32,538 nt of DNA from Pseudomonadota bacterium (GCA_021846225.1 JAJZCG010000028.1:1-32538), one strand, 5' to 3'. Shown: positions 15,525 through 24,868, counted from the first letter of the stretch. The notes: a model not told the origin generated them from the letters alone. Numbers and translations: made by a program.

Positions 15525-17405
15525 CTAAATTTCATCCATGCGCACGCCGGGGTGGAAATACGCATACACCGCGCGCGCGGTGGCGCGGTTGATGCCGGGA
15601 ACGGCCTCCAGATCCTTCAACCCGGCGCCGCGCACATCGCGTGCCGCGCCGAAATGCATCAGCAGCGCTTTTTTGCGCGCGGCCCCCACGCCGGGCACAT
15701 CGTCCAGCTCCGAGGTGGTGATTTTTTTGCTGCGCGCGTTGCGATGGGTACTGATGGCGAAGCGGTGCGCCTCGTCGCGCAGGCGTTGCAGGAAGTAGAG
15801 CACCGCATCGCGCGGCGGCAGCTGGAAGGGCTCGCGCCCGGCCATGAAGAACCATTCCCGCCCGGCGTCGCGGTCCGGCCCCTTGGCGATGCCCACCAGG
15901 GGAATATCGGAGAGGCCGAGTTCCTCCATGATCGCGCTGGCCGCCGAGAGCTGCCCGGCGCCGCCGTCGATCAGCACCAAGTCCGGCCAGTTCCCGCTCT
16001 CGCGGCTGGGGTCTTCGGCCAGGGTGCGCGAGAAGCGCCGGCGCATCACTTCGCGCATCATGCCAAAGTCATCGCCGGGGGTGATGGCGGATTTGATGGC
16101 GAATTTGCGATAGGCGGATTTGTTGAACCCCTCCGGCCCGGCCACGACCATGACGCCGTAAGCATCGGTGCCCATGATATGCGAGTTGTCATAGGTCTCG
16201 ATGCGCGCGGGCGGCTCTGGCAGGCCAAACAGCTCGGCCACGGCGGCGAGCAATTTGCCCTGGCCGGCGGTCTCGGCGAGCTTGCGCTCCAGCGCCTCGC
16301 GCGCGTTGGTCTGGGCGTGTTGCACCACGTCGTGTTTTTCGCCGCGCTGGGGCACCAGCAGGGTGATTTTCCGCTCGGCCTTCAGCGCGAGCGCCTCAGC
16401 CAGCAACGCCTGCTCCTCGGCCTCATGGCTGAGCAGGATGAGTTGCGGGGCGGGTTTGTCGTCATAAAACTGCGCGATGAAGGCGCTGAGCACCGCGCCG
16501 GGCGCCTCGTCCTTCGCCTGGGAGGGGAAGAAGCTGCGGTTGCCGTTGTTGCGCCCGCCACGGATGAAGAACACCTGGATGCAGCTCTGCCCCGCCTCCT
16601 GGTGCAGGGCGATCACATCGGCATCCGTCAGGCTGGCGGGGTTGATGACATCCACGCCCTGAATATGGGTCAGGCCGCGGATACGGTCGCGGATGGCGGC
16701 GGCGCGCTCGAACTCCAGATGCGCGGCGGCCTCCTCCATGGCGGCGGCCAGCTCCTGGCGCACCGCGCCGGATTTTCCCGAGAGGAAGGCCTTGGCCTGG
16801 TCCACCAGGGTTTTGTACGCCGCCTCGCTCACCCGGCCCACGCAGGGCGCGCAGCAGCGTTTAATCTGGAACAGCAGGCAGGGCCGGGTGCGGTTGGCGA
16901 ACACGGTGTCGGCGCAGGTTCGCAGCAGAAAGATGCGCTGGAGCGCCTGCACCGTCTGGTTGACCGACCAAACCGAGGCAAACGGCCCCCAATAGCTCCC
17001 CCGGCGCACCTGCGCGCCGCGGTGTTTGGCAATCTGGGGAAACGGGTGGTCCTCGCTCAGCATCAGCCAGGGGTAGGATTTATCGTCGCGCAGCAGAATA
17101 TTGTAGCGCGGCTGCAGCCGCTTGATGAGGTTGGCCTCCAGCAGCAGCGCCTCGGCCTCGGTATGGGTGGTGAGGATCTCCATCGCGGCGGTGGCGGCCA
17201 CCATGCGGCGCAGCCGCTCAGGCAGGCGGGCGAGCTGCGTGTAGGAGACGACGCGCTTCTTCAGGTTGCGCGCCTTGCCGACATAAAGCGCGTCGCCCTT
17301 GGCATCGAGCATCCGGTACACGCCAGGGTTGCCCGGCATGGTCTCCAGCGCCGTCAGGATAATTTCGACGCCTGTGGGAATATCGGCCTTATCCCCGTTT
17401 GTCAT
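15525..17405 (-). CDS. uvrC: UvrABC excinuclease subunit C
   Basis: 626 residues. The N-terminus is the GIY-YIG nuclease (PGVYRML at about 27-33, then [11 protein letters not shown] at 41-51), which makes the 3' incision. A cysteine-bearing middle region ([18 protein letters not shown]) and a UVR domain ([20 protein letters not shown]) follow; the latter contacts UvrB. The RNase H-like C-terminal nuclease contains [11 protein letters not shown] and [14 protein letters not shown]. Two helix-hairpin-helix motifs end the protein ([29 protein letters not shown]). The frame extends to 17480, but the ATG at 17405 with AAGG upstream gives the normal start. It is preceded on the same strand by folB, 208 bases upstream. 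Confidence 0.97.
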   Translation of the reverse strand: MTNGDKADIPTGVEIILTALETMPGNPGVYRMLDAKGDALYVGKARNLKKRVVSYTQLARLPERLRRMVAATAAMEILTTHTEAEALLLEANLIKRLQPRYNILLRDDKSYPWLMLSEDHPFPQIAKHRGAQVRRGSYWGPFASVWSVNQTVQALQRIFLLRTCADTVFANRTRPCLLFQIKRCCAPCVGRVSEAAYKTLVDQAKAFLSGKSGAVRQELAAAMEEAAAHLEFERAAAIRDRIRGLTHIQGVDVINPASLTDADVIALHQEAGQSCIQVFFIRGGRNNGNRSFFPSQAKDEAPGAVLSAFIAQFYDDKPAPQLILLSHEAEEQALLAEALALKAERKITLLVPQRGEKHDVVQHAQTNAREALERKLAETAGQGKLLAAVAELFGLPEPPARIETYDNSHIMGTDAYGVMVVAGPEGFNKSAYRKFAIKSAITPGDDFGMMREVMRRRFSRTLAEDPSRESGNWPDLVLIDGGAGQLSAASAIMEELGLSDIPLVGIAKGPDRDAGREWFFMAGREPFQLPPRDAVLYFLQRLRDEAHRFAISTHRNARSKKITTSELDDVPGVGAARKKALLMHFGAARDVRGAGLKDLEAVPGINRATARAVYAYFHPGVRMDEI

Positions 17406-17541
17406 GATAACCTTGTGGATAACTCTGTGGAAACTGTGTAACGCGCAAGGCCCCGGCGGGCAGATGATCAAACCGTGCAAAAGTACATAATTTTGGCGGG
17501 TAAATATTTAACATTATGATTTTGCAGCAAAAAATACGAAC

Positions 17542-17560
17542 GTCATGTAACATGCATGAC
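17542..17560 (-). terminator. Inverted repeat between folB and uvrC
   Basis: GTCATG (17542-17547) and CATGAC (17555-17560) form a 6-bp dyad with a 7-base spacer. On the minus strand it lies about 55 bases after the folB stop and is followed five bases later by TATTTTTT. It may be a weak folB terminator or a regulatory site for uvrC; its form favours the former only mildly. Confidence 0.35.
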
Positions 17561-17613
17561 ACAGTTGCGGCCCGGAACCCCTTGACTCAACGTAAATTCT
17601 GGGAAGTGGACAA

Positions 17614-18024
17614 CTAAACGTTCCGCCGCTCGATCTCCACGCCGGCCGAAGCCGCATCCTTGAAGACATCCAGCTTTTCCACACGCACCCGGGCGGTGCG
17701 AACCCGCGCGTCGCGCAGGCAAACCTCGCACAGCCGTTCGGCCAGCGTCTCCACCAGCTGCACATGGCCGGCGGTCGCCATGGCGCGCACATTGTTCACG
17801 ATTGTTTCGTAATCCACGACACGGCCAAGCTCATCCTGCCCCACGGCGGCGCGCGAGAGGTTGGCGGCGCCTTCGTCGGCAACGGCAAGGTCGATATTGA
17901 TGCGCACCCGCTGCCGGCCGTTATGTTCGTGCGGATGCACGCCGATGGAGGCGCTGAGCATCAGGTCGCGAATGAACATGTGGCGCGTGGCGCGCGTTGC
18001 GTCGGCGTAACGGGGCTGATCCAT
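17614..18024 (-). CDS. folB: Dihydroneopterin aldolase
   Basis: 136 residues, slightly longer than the usual ~120 because of a 16-residue N-terminal extension. FolB converts 7,8-dihydroneopterin to 6-hydroxymethyl-dihydropterin in folate synthesis. Family features: FIRDLMLSASIGVHPHEHNGRQRVRINIDL at the first two strands, VDYETIVNNV, LVETLAERLCEVCL with the catalytic-site Glu, and VRVEKLDVF with the conserved Lys. The start could instead be the internal ATG at residue 16. No other folate gene lies nearby; uvrC follows. Confidence 0.93.
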   Translation of the reverse strand: MDQPRYADATRATRHMFIRDLMLSASIGVHPHEHNGRQRVRINIDLAVADEGAANLSRAAVGQDELGRVVDYETIVNNVRAMATAGHVQLVETLAERLCEVCLRDARVRTARVRVEKLDVFKDAASAGVEIERRNV

Positions 18025-18048
18025 GGGAGCAGGTTTTGCGCCGCCAGC

Positions 18049-18074
18049 GGCGCCGTGGCAATCTCCACGGCGCC
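18049..18074 (-). terminator. Perfect GC hairpin after the alcohol dehydrogenase gene
   Basis: GGCGCCGTGG (18049-18058) and CCACGGCGCC (18065-18074) form a 10-bp perfect stem with a six-base loop, 27 bases after the minus-strand alcohol dehydrogenase stop. No T-run follows, so Rho-independent release is doubtful, but it separates the gene from folB. Confidence 0.5.
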
Positions 18075-18100
18075 CGGCAGCAATGTTTAACGCGCCGCGC

Positions 18101-19150
18101 TCACGCCGTGAGCGAGGCCATGTCGATCGAGAACCGGTACTTCACGTCGCTTTTCAGCATGCGCTCATAGGCTTCGTTAATTTTCTGGATCGGGATGATC
18201 TCGACATCGGCGGTAATGTTGCGCGCCGCGCAGAAATCCAGCATCTCCTGGGTTTCCGCGATCCCGCCGATCATCGAACCGGCAAAATTGCGCCGTTTCA
18301 TGATGAGCGGAAACACCGCGATCGGGAGCGGGTGCTCCGGCGCGCCCACCTGCACCATGGTGCCTTCGCGCTTGAGCAGGTTGAAATAGGGGGTCAGGTC
18401 ATGCGAGGCGGAAACCGTATCGATGATCAGGTCGAAACTCTCCGTATGCGCGGCCATCTGCGCGGCATCCTTCGAGATCACCACCTGCGCGGCGCCCAGC
18501 TTCTTGCCATCCTCGACCTTGCCGGGCGAGGTGGTGAACAGCACCGTCTGCGCGCCCATGGCGTGCGAGAGCTTCACCCCCATGTGCCCGAGCCCGCCCA
18601 GCCCGATGATGCCGACCTTCTTGCCAGGCCCGGCGCCCCAGTGCTTCAGCGGCGAATACAGCGTGATGCCCGCGCAGAGCAGCGGCGCGGTGCTGGCCAG
18701 GTCCATCCCTTCGGGGATGCGCAGCACGAAGGACTGATCCACCACGATGCTGCTGGAATAACCGCCGAACGTCGGCCCGCCGATCACAGGCTCGGTGCCG
18801 CCGTAGGTGCCGACGTTGCCCTTGTCGCAATACTGCTCCAGCCCTTCAACGCAGGAGGGGCAGGTGCGGCAGGAATCCACCATGCAGCCAACGCCGACAT
18901 ATTCGCCCACCTTGTACTTGCTCACACCCGCGCCAACGCTGGTCACGCGGCCGATGATCTCATGCCCCGGCACGGCGGGGTATACGGTGAAGTGCCATTC
19001 GTCGCGGGCGAAATGCAGGTCTGAATGGCAGACCCCGCAGTAGAGAATCTCGATCTGGACATCGCTGGCGCCCACGTCGCGCCGGTTGAAGGTGATGGGC
19101 GCAAGCGGCGTGGTCGGGCTGGCGGCGGCAAAGCCGGTGCAGGTAAGCAT
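18101..19150 (-). CDS. Zinc-dependent NAD(P) alcohol dehydrogenase (YahK/cinnamyl alcohol dehydrogenase-like)
   Basis: 349 residues, medium-chain dehydrogenase/reductase family. Catalytic zinc ligands are visible as Cys38 (YCGVCHSD), His63 with Glu64 (GHEIIG), and a Cys near 159 (LLCAG). Structural zinc ligands are Cys94, 97, 100 and 108. The Rossmann fingerprint is GLGGLGHMGVK. Close relatives such as E. coli YahK reduce a broad range of aldehydes with NADPH. The ATG at 19150 follows GGAG at good spacing. The gene is divergent from ahcY. The stop codon sits in the palindrome GCTCACG-C-CGTGAGC (18099-18113). Substrate is not predictable from sequence. Confidence 0.93.
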   Translation of the reverse strand: MLTCTGFAAASPTTPLAPITFNRRDVGASDVQIEILYCGVCHSDLHFARDEWHFTVYPAVPGHEIIGRVTSVGAGVSKYKVGEYVGVGCMVDSCRTCPSCVEGLEQYCDKGNVGTYGGTEPVIGGPTFGGYSSSIVVDQSFVLRIPEGMDLASTAPLLCAGITLYSPLKHWGAGPGKKVGIIGLGGLGHMGVKLSHAMGAQTVLFTTSPGKVEDGKKLGAAQVVISKDAAQMAAHTESFDLIIDTVSASHDLTPYFNLLKREGTMVQVGAPEHPLPIAVFPLIMKRRNFAGSMIGGIAETQEMLDFCAARNITADVEIIPIQKINEAYERMLKSDVKYRFSIDMASLTA

Positions 19151-19190
19151 TTAGACATCTCCAGTATTGTAAAGACGTGTAGTTATGGTC

Positions 19191-19255
19191 GCCCCCCGCA
19201 ATGTACAATACGCGGCGCACATAATGCGGGTGGCAGTTGGCAGCGCGCGGCCAAC
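19191..19255 (+). promoter_or_regulatory. Two consecutive hairpins in the ahcY leader
   Basis: GCCCCCCGCA (19191-19200) pairs with TGCGGGTGGC (19225-19234) with one mismatch, then GTTGGC (19236-19241) pairs with GCCAAC (19250-19255). They lie 44-108 bases before the ahcY start, in the divergent gap. A SAH-sensing leader would fit the gene, but I do not see the known SAH riboswitch consensus. Confidence 0.35.
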
Positions 19256-19298
19256 AGAATAAGGGAGCGCAGGAATTTTGTATCGAAGGAATGAAGTG

Positions 19299-20606
19299 AT
19301 GCCGGATGTGAACGTGGCGGCTGACTATAAGGTTAAGGACATCTCCCTGGCGGCCTGGGGCCGCAAGGAGATCGAGATGGCGCAGGACGAAATGCCCGGG
19401 CTGATGGCGCTGCGCGCCGAATTCGGCAAGGACCAGATCCTGAAAGGTGCCCGCATCGTCGGCTGCCTGCATATGACCATCCAGACCGCCGTGCTGATCG
19501 AGACGCTGACCGCGCTGGGCGCCTCGGTGCGCTGGTCGTCGTGCAACATTTTCTCGACCCAGGACCAGGCCGCCGCCGCCATCGCCGCGACTGGCGTGCC
19601 GGTGTTCGCCTGGAAGGGCATGTCGGAGGAGGAGTTCTGGTGGTGCATCGAGCAGACGGTGACCGGGCCGGATGGCTGGGTGCCGAACATGATCCTCGAT
19701 GACGGCGGCGATGTCACCAAGCTGATGCACGACAAGTACCCGGACATGCTGAACCATGTGAAGGGCATCTCCGAGGAGACCACCACCGGCGTGCACCGCC
19801 TGTGGGAAATGGCCCGCGCGGGCGAGCTGCTGGTTCCCGCCATCAACGTGAACGACTCCGTCACCAAGTCGAAGTTTGACAATCTCTACGGTTGCCGCGA
19901 GAGCCTGGTGGATGGCATCCGCCGCGGCACGGATGTGATGATGTCCGGCAAGGTCGCCGTGGTCGCTGGCTTTGGCGATGTCGGCAAGGGCTCCGCCGCC
20001 AGCTTGCGCAATGCCGGCTGCCGCGTGCTGGTCACCGAGATCGACCCGATCTGCGCGCTTCAGGCCGCGATGGAAGGCTATGAGGTCGTCACCATGGACG
20101 ATGCCGCCCCGCGCGGCGATATTTTCGTCACCGCCACCGGCAATGTCGATGTCATCACCATCGAGCACATGCGCGCCATGAAGCACCGCGCCATCGTCTG
20201 CAACATCGGCCATTTCGACAGCGAAATCCAGATCGAGTCGCTGCGCAACCTGAAGTGGGACAATGTGAAGCCGCAGGTCGACGAGATCGAGTTCCCCGAC
20301 GGCAAACGCCTGATCGTGCTCTCCGAGGGCCGGCTGGTGAACCTGGGCAACGCGACCGGCCACCCGAGCTTCGTGATGTCGGCCAGCTTCACCAACCAGG
20401 TGCTGGCGCAGATCGAGCTGTGGACCGCCCCGGCCGGCAAGTACGAGAACAAGGTGTACGTGCTGCCGCGCCATCTGGATGAAAAAGTCGCGGCGCTGCA
20501 TCTCGGCAAAGTCGGCGCCAAGCTGACGCAGCTGACCACTAAGCAGGCCGATTATCTGGGCCTGTCGCAGCAGGGGCCGTTCAAGCACGAGCTTTACCGC
20601 TACTAA
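19299..20606 (+). CDS. ahcY: Adenosylhomocysteinase
   Basis: 435 residues. It cleaves S-adenosylhomocysteine to adenosine and homocysteine, using tightly bound NAD, in the activated-methyl cycle. Recognised by [38 protein letters not shown] (about 53-70), [28 protein letters not shown] with the active-site Lys and Asp, the NAD fingerprint AGFGDVGKG, and the C-terminal KHELYRY. A TTG start at 19278 is possible, but the ATG at 19299 has GAAGGA eight bases upstream and gives the usual N-terminus. The stop TAA shares its last A with the ATG of the next gene. Confidence 0.97.
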   Translation: MPDVNVAADYKVKDISLAAWGRKEIEMAQDEMPGLMALRAEFGKDQILKGARIVGCLHMTIQTAVLIETLTALGASVRWSSCNIFSTQDQAAAAIAATGVPVFAWKGMSEEEFWWCIEQTVTGPDGWVPNMILDDGGDVTKLMHDKYPDMLNHVKGISEETTTGVHRLWEMARAGELLVPAINVNDSVTKSKFDNLYGCRESLVDGIRRGTDVMMSGKVAVVAGFGDVGKGSAASLRNAGCRVLVTEIDPICALQAAMEGYEVVTMDDAAPRGDIFVTATGNVDVITIEHMRAMKHRAIVCNIGHFDSEIQIESLRNLKWDNVKPQVDEIEFPDGKRLIVLSEGRLVNLGNATGHPSFVMSASFTNQVLAQIELWTAPAGKYENKVYVLPRHLDEKVAALHLGKVGAKLTQLTTKQADYLGLSQQGPFKHELYRY

Positions 20607-21010
20607 TGCCAACCACCGGCAACATCCTGGTGGCGCTGGGCCTAGCGGCCCTGACCGGCGGGATGTTGTTCTTCGGCGCCGTCATGGCGCCGCTGGTGTT
20701 CACCAAACTACCGGCGGAAGCGGCGGGGAATTTCATCCGCGCCGCTTTCCCGTTTTATTATGCGTATATCATCGCCACATCCGCGCTGGCGGCGGGCGGG
20801 TTTTTGCTGCGCAGCCAATATGGCGCGGCCAGCGCCTTGTTCGCCCTCATGGCGGTAACCGTATGGCTGCTGTTTGGCTGGATGCCGCATCTGGAAGCGA
20901 TGCGCGTGGCCGGAGACACCGCCGGTTTCGCGCGCGGGCACCGCATGTCGGTATGGATCAACGGCGCGCAGCTGCTCACCGCCCTGGCGCTGCTGGTCCG
21001 CAACGCCTGA
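20606..21010 (+). CDS. DUF4149 small membrane protein
   Basis: 134 residues with four likely transmembrane helices (about 7-30, 50-67, 72-92 and 115-131). The N-terminal GGMLFFGAVMAPLVF and the following LPAEAAGNFIRAAFPFYY match DUF4149, a TMEM205-like family of unknown function. Its start overlaps the ahcY stop (TAATG), so it is translated with ahcY. The 3' end, including the stop, lies in the first of three 11-base direct repeats. I cannot assign a function. Confidence 0.8.
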   Translation: MPTTGNILVALGLAALTGGMLFFGAVMAPLVFTKLPAEAAGNFIRAAFPFYYAYIIATSALAAGGFLLRSQYGAASALFALMAVTVWLLFGWMPHLEAMRVAGDTAGFARGHRMSVWINGAQLLTALALLVRNA

Positions 21011-21033
21011 TCAACGCCTGATCAACGCCTGAT
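21001..21033. repeat. Three tandem 11-base repeats at the convergent gene ends
   Basis: CAACGCCTGAT occurs three times head to tail (21001-21011, 21012-21022, 21023-21033). The first copy contains the TGA stop of the DUF4149 gene and the last runs into the gpsA stop (21033-21035). The exact copies suggest recent slippage. Confidence 0.9.
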
Positions 21034-21986
21034 CATTCGTCCTTCAGCGCCCGGCCCATCAGCTCGGCCATGGTCTGGGCGATGCCGGCCCCCCCGGCCA
21101 GCAGCTTCGCCACCGCGGCGGTAATCGGCATGTCCACCCTGGCGGCGGCGGCGCGCGCGAGCAGCGCGGGCGTGGTGGTAACCCCCTCTGTCACAACAGT
21201 CCGCCGGCCAAGGATCTCCCCCAGCTGCTCGCCCTTGCCCAGCGAAAACCCCAGCGAGAAATTGCGGCTGCCCGGCCCGGTGCAGGTGAGCAACAGGTCG
21301 CCCAGGCCCGAGAGGCCGGAGATGGTTTCCGCCTTGCCGCCCAGTGCCGCGGCCAGCCGGGCGATCTCCGCCAGCCCCCGGGTGATCAGCGCGGCGCGCG
21401 CGTTCTCGCCAAGCCCTGCCCCCATGACCACCCCGGCGGCAATGGCGATGACATTTTTCGCCGCCCCGCCAAGTGCTGCCCCCAGCGCATCGGCGCTGCC
21501 GTACAGGCGCAGCGTGTCGGTTTTCAGCGCGGCGATCAGCATCGCCCGCAACCCGGCATCGGGCGTGGCGAGCACGGCGGCGGCGGGCAGCATGGCGGCG
21601 ACCTCATGCGCGAAATTCGGCCCGCTGAGCATGGCGGCGGGGCGCTCGGTCACGATCTCCGGCGCCAGCAGCAGGCTGGCGCTCTCCAGCCCCTTGCAGC
21701 ACAGCACCAGCGGCGCGTTGCCCGGCAGGTTTGGCAGCGCCGCGCGCAGGTGCTGCATCGGCACCGCCACCACATAAATATCAGCGGCAGGAACCTGCGC
21801 GGTGATGCGCAGATTGTCCGGCAGCACCGCGCCGGGCAGGCGAATGTTGTGGCGGGTGACGCGCATGATGTCCGCGCGCTCGGCATCGCGCGCCCAGAGC
21901 GTAACGTTTTTGCCGGCCTGGGCCATCAGCACCGCCAGCGCCGTGCCCCAGGCCCCGGCGCCGATCACGGCAATTTGTTCACTCAT
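21033..21986 (-). CDS. gpsA: Glycerol-3-phosphate dehydrogenase [NAD(P)+]
   Basis: 317 residues, normal length. GpsA reduces dihydroxyacetone phosphate to sn-glycerol-3-phosphate for phospholipid synthesis. The N-terminal Rossmann motif is IAVIGAGAWGTALA (5-18). Further family features are VVAVPMQHLR, the SGPNFAHEVA segment, the catalytic Lys in GGAAKNVIAIAAG, GLSGLGDLLLTCTG and SRNFSLG. It is the last gene of a tight minus-strand string: its start overlaps the end of rlmJ by eight bases, with GAGAG upstream of the ATG. Confidence 0.97.
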   Translation of the reverse strand: MSEQIAVIGAGAWGTALAVLMAQAGKNVTLWARDAERADIMRVTRHNIRLPGAVLPDNLRITAQVPAADIYVVAVPMQHLRAALPNLPGNAPLVLCCKGLESASLLLAPEIVTERPAAMLSGPNFAHEVAAMLPAAAVLATPDAGLRAMLIAALKTDTLRLYGSADALGAALGGAAKNVIAIAAGVVMGAGLGENARAALITRGLAEIARLAAALGGKAETISGLSGLGDLLLTCTGPGSRNFSLGFSLGKGEQLGEILGRRTVVTEGVTTTPALLARAAAARVDMPITAAVAKLLAGGAGIAQTMAELMGRALKDE

Positions 21987-22791
21987 CGGTTATTCTCTCA
22001 ATTCCCGCCGCGCTTCCTGGTTCGCCCAGAATGCCCCTCAAGGCATCTAATACCGGCAGCGCCGCCTGCGCAAAACCATAGGGCGGGTTGATGACGAGCA
22101 CGCCGCAGCCATTGAGCCGCGCCGGGTCCAGCGCCGGGCGGCGCAGCAGTTCGGCGGCGATGACATCGCGCACGCCGCCCAGTTGCAGCGTCTCGAAAAA
22201 CGCCCGCACCGGCGCCCGGTGCTTGATGGGATACCACACGGCATAAACCCCGGTGCGGAATTTGGCGTAGGCGCCCAGCAGGTTCTTCGCGAGGGTGGCG
22301 AATTCGTCCGGGCGCTCGAACGGCGGGTCGATCAGGATCAGCCCGCGTTTTTCCGGCGGCGGCAAAAACGCGCGCAGGGCCTCATAGCCGTCGCGCTCAT
22401 GCACAGCCACGCCCGGCGCATTGCGCAAATTGCGCCGCAGCGTGGCGGCATCCTCCGGGTGCAGCTCGCAGGCCACCAGCCGGTCCGCCGGGCGCAACAG
22501 CGCGGCGGCGATGGCGGGGGAGCCTGGGTAGAGGCCGAGTCGTTCGATCAGCGCGGTGTAATCCGCCAGCGCCGGGCCGTGCGCGGCCAGCACCCGGCCG
22601 ATCCCCTCGCGCCATTCGCCGGTTTTCTCCGCCGGGCCGCTTGTGAGGTCGTAGCGGCCGATTCCGGCATGGGTGTCGAGCACCAGCAGCGGCTTGTCCT
22701 TGCGCTGCATCGCGCGCAGCAGCTGGATGAACAGCGCATGTTTCATGCAATCGGCGAAATTCCCGGCGTGGAAGGCGTGGCGGTAGTTCAT
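21979..22791 (-). CDS. rlmJ: 23S rRNA (adenine2030-N6)-methyltransferase
   Basis: 270 residues (E. coli RlmJ has 280). RlmJ methylates A2030 of 23S rRNA. The signature N-terminus MNYRHAFHAGNFADCMKHA is exact to the family, followed by VLDTHAGIGRYDL (SAM-binding motif I) and the catalytic LILIDPPFE (DPPF motif). A longer frame opens at 22839, but the ATG at 22791 follows GAGGCGG and starts at the conserved MNYRH. The start overlaps the tsaD stop (ATGA), so the two are coupled; the 3' end overlaps gpsA. Confidence 0.95.
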   Translation of the reverse strand: MNYRHAFHAGNFADCMKHALFIQLLRAMQRKDKPLLVLDTHAGIGRYDLTSGPAEKTGEWREGIGRVLAAHGPALADYTALIERLGLYPGSPAIAAALLRPADRLVACELHPEDAATLRRNLRNAPGVAVHERDGYEALRAFLPPPEKRGLILIDPPFERPDEFATLAKNLLGAYAKFRTGVYAVWYPIKHRAPVRAFFETLQLGGVRDVIAAELLRRPALDPARLNGCGVLVINPPYGFAQAALPVLDALRGILGEPGSAAGIERITDE

Positions 22792-23837
22792 CGCACCGCC
22801 TCGCGCGCCAGGTCTTCCAGCGGCCAGCGCGGCTTGCACGGCGCGGTGAGCGGATCGGTCAGCCCGGCGCGCAGCCGCTCCACCCCCGCCCAGGCGACCA
22901 TCACGGCATTATCGGTGCACAGGCGCAGCGGCGGCGCGATCATGGTTTTGCCCTGGGCGGCGCAGAGCGCCTCCAGCCGCGTGCGGATCGCGGTGTTCGC
23001 GGCCACCCCTCCGGCGATGATCACGGCGGAGACATCCGGGCGGAGCACGAAGGCATTGGTCAGCCGGTCGGCCAGAATATCGGTGACGGCGGCCTGGAAG
23101 CTGGCGGCGATGCCGGCGGCAAGCGGGCGGGGCAGGGCGGCGCTGCCTTGCGCCGCCACCAGCTGCGCCACGGCGGTCTTCAGCCCGGAGAAGGAGAAAT
23201 CGCACCCGGCCCGGTGCAGCAGCGGGCGGGGCAGGGGGTAGGCGCGCGCATCGCCCTCGCGCGCCAGCGCCTCCAGCGCCGGGCCGCCAGGGTAGGGCAG
23301 GCCGAGCAGCTTCGCGGTCTTGTCGAACGCCTCGCCCACCGCGTCATCCAGCGTGGTGCCAAGCTTGCGGTAGCGCCCCACGCCCTCCACCACCACGCAC
23401 TGGCTGTGCCCGCCCGAGAGCAGCAGCAGCAGATACGGAAATTGCGGCTGGGCGGCGCTCAGCCCCGGCAGCCGGGCGGTGAGCGCATGCGCCTCCAGAT
23501 GGTTGATGGCGATATAGGGCCTGCCCGCCGCGATGGCCGCCCCCTTGGCAAAGCCGGTGCCCACCAGCAGCCCGCCGATCAGCCCCGGCCCGGCCGTGGC
23601 GGCAATGGCGCCCAGCTCCGCATAGCCAACCCCGGCCTCGCGCAGCGCCGCGCGCACCAGCTCCGGCAGCGCCGCCAGATGCGCCCGCGCGGCGATTTCG
23701 GGCACCACCCCGCCCCAGGGCGCATGGTCGGCGATCTGGCTCAGCACCAGCTCGGAGAGAATCCGCCCGTCCGCCGCCAGCACCGCGGCGGCGGTTTCAT
23801 CGCAGGAGCTCTCGATGCCTAATACAATCTGACTCAT
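22788..23837 (-). CDS. tsaD: tRNA N6-adenosine threonylcarbamoyltransferase
   Basis: 349 residues. TsaD transfers the threonylcarbamoyl group to A37 of ANN-decoding tRNAs, with TsaB and TsaE. Visible features: VLGIESSCDETAAAV at the start, VVPEIAARAHL, GPGLIGGLLVG, the metal ligands His113 and His117 in INHLEAHAL, LLLLSGGHSQ, GEAFDKTAKLLGLPYPGGP and the late LCTDNAVMVAWAG with the third metal ligand Asp. The frame extends to a GTG at 23897, but the internal ATG gives the universal MxxxVLGIESSCDE start. It heads the tsaD-rlmJ-gpsA string and is divergent from hemC with under 70 bases between starts, so the promoters must overlap. Confidence 0.97.
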   Translation of the reverse strand: MSQIVLGIESSCDETAAAVLAADGRILSELVLSQIADHAPWGGVVPEIAARAHLAALPELVRAALREAGVGYAELGAIAATAGPGLIGGLLVGTGFAKGAAIAAGRPYIAINHLEAHALTARLPGLSAAQPQFPYLLLLLSGGHSQCVVVEGVGRYRKLGTTLDDAVGEAFDKTAKLLGLPYPGGPALEALAREGDARAYPLPRPLLHRAGCDFSFSGLKTAVAQLVAAQGSAALPRPLAAGIAASFQAAVTDILADRLTNAFVLRPDVSAVIIAGGVAANTAIRTRLEALCAAQGKTMIAPPLRLCTDNAVMVAWAGVERLRAGLTDPLTAPCKPRWPLEDLAREAVR

Positions 23838-23902
23838 TGCCACTACTTTTCTTTCCTCGACGCACGCTCTAGACCACCCTCGTGAAAACCGTAACACCCC
23901 CT

Positions 23903-24868
23903 ATGAAACCGCACCGCCGGGACCTGCCCCTCAAAGCCGGCACCCGTGGCTCCCCGCTCGCCCGCGCCCAGACCGCGACTTTCCTCGCCCTGCTGCGCCA
24001 GTTCTGCCCGGTGCTGCGCGGCATGGATGTGTTCGAGGAGCATATCATCGTCACCACGGGCGACGCGGTGCAGCACCGCCCGCTCGCCGAGATCGGCGGT
24101 AAAGGGCTTTTCGCCAAGGAAATCCATGAGTCGCTCCAGGAAGGCCGGATCGATTTCGCGGTCCACAGCCTGAAAGACCTGGAAACCACCCTGCCCGAGG
24201 GCATCACTTTGGCCTGCACCCTCAAGCGCGAGGACGCGCGCGATGTGCTGATTTTGCCTTCCAGCCATGCCGCCGTGGATGGGGCGGACCCTTATGCCGC
24301 CCTGCCTCATGGCGCGCGGGTCGGCTCTGCCTCGGTGCGCCGCCAGGCGCAACTCAAGCACGCCCGGCCGGATCTGGAATTCTCCCTGCTGCGCGGCAAT
24401 GTCGGCACGCGGCTGGCCAAGGTGGAGACCGGCGAGTTTGACGCCACTTTGCTGGCCTACGCCGGGCTGCGCCGCCTGGGCCTCGCGGACAAGGCCAGCA
24501 TCGTGCTCAGCCCCGAGCATATGGTCCCCTCCGCCTGTCAGGGCATTGTCGGCATCACCGTGCGCACCGCCGATACCGAGCTGCTCTCCCTGCTCTCAGG
24601 CATTGAGGACCCGGAGGCAAAAGCCGTGGCCACCGCCGAGCGCGCCTTGCTCGATGCGCTGGACGGCTCCTGCCGCACGCCCATCGGCGGTTATGCGCGG
24701 TTGATTGATGACGCCACCCTGCACATCACCGGGCTGGTCGCGCGGGCTGACGGCACGTTTCTGCTCAAGCGCAGCGTCACCGGCGCGGTGGCGGATGCCG
24801 CGCGCATCGGCCGTGAGCTGGGGCTGGAGTTGAAGGCGGACAGCCCGTCCGACATTTTCCTGCCGTGA
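23903..24868 (+). CDS. hemC: Porphobilinogen deaminase (hydroxymethylbilane synthase)
   Basis: 321 residues from the ATG at 23903; a GTG at 23882 would add seven. Neither has a clear ribosome-binding site. HemC joins four porphobilinogens into hydroxymethylbilane. Motifs: KAGTRGSPLARAQ (11-23), GGKGLFAKEIHESL, VHSLKD with the catalytic Asp92, GSASVRRQAQL, LRGNVGTRLAK and GSCRTPIGGYA with Cys257, which holds the dipyrromethane cofactor. It is the first gene of a long overlapping operon; hemD begins in its stop (GTGA). Confidence 0.97.
   Translation: MKPHRRDLPLKAGTRGSPLARAQTATFLALLRQFCPVLRGMDVFEEHIIVTTGDAVQHRPLAEIGGKGLFAKEIHESLQEGRIDFAVHSLKDLETTLPEGITLACTLKREDARDVLILPSSHAAVDGADPYAALPHGARVGSASVRRQAQLKHARPDLEFSLLRGNVGTRLAKVETGEFDATLLAYAGLRRLGLADKASIVLSPEHMVPSACQGIVGITVRTADTELLSLLSGIEDPEAKAVATAERALLDALDGSCRTPIGGYARLIDDATLHITGLVARADGTFLLKRSVTGAVADAARIGRELGLELKADSPSDIFLP

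Noticed and set aside
15552-17441. 629-residue plus-strand open frame
   Set aside because: Antisense shadow of uvrC, whose domains are complete on the minus strand.
19191-19298. Known SAH riboswitch before ahcY
   Set aside because: Stems are present but the conserved SAH riboswitch core sequence is not.
18960-20612. 550-residue minus-strand open frame
   Set aside because: Antisense to ahcY and runs into the alcohol dehydrogenase in another frame; no domain.
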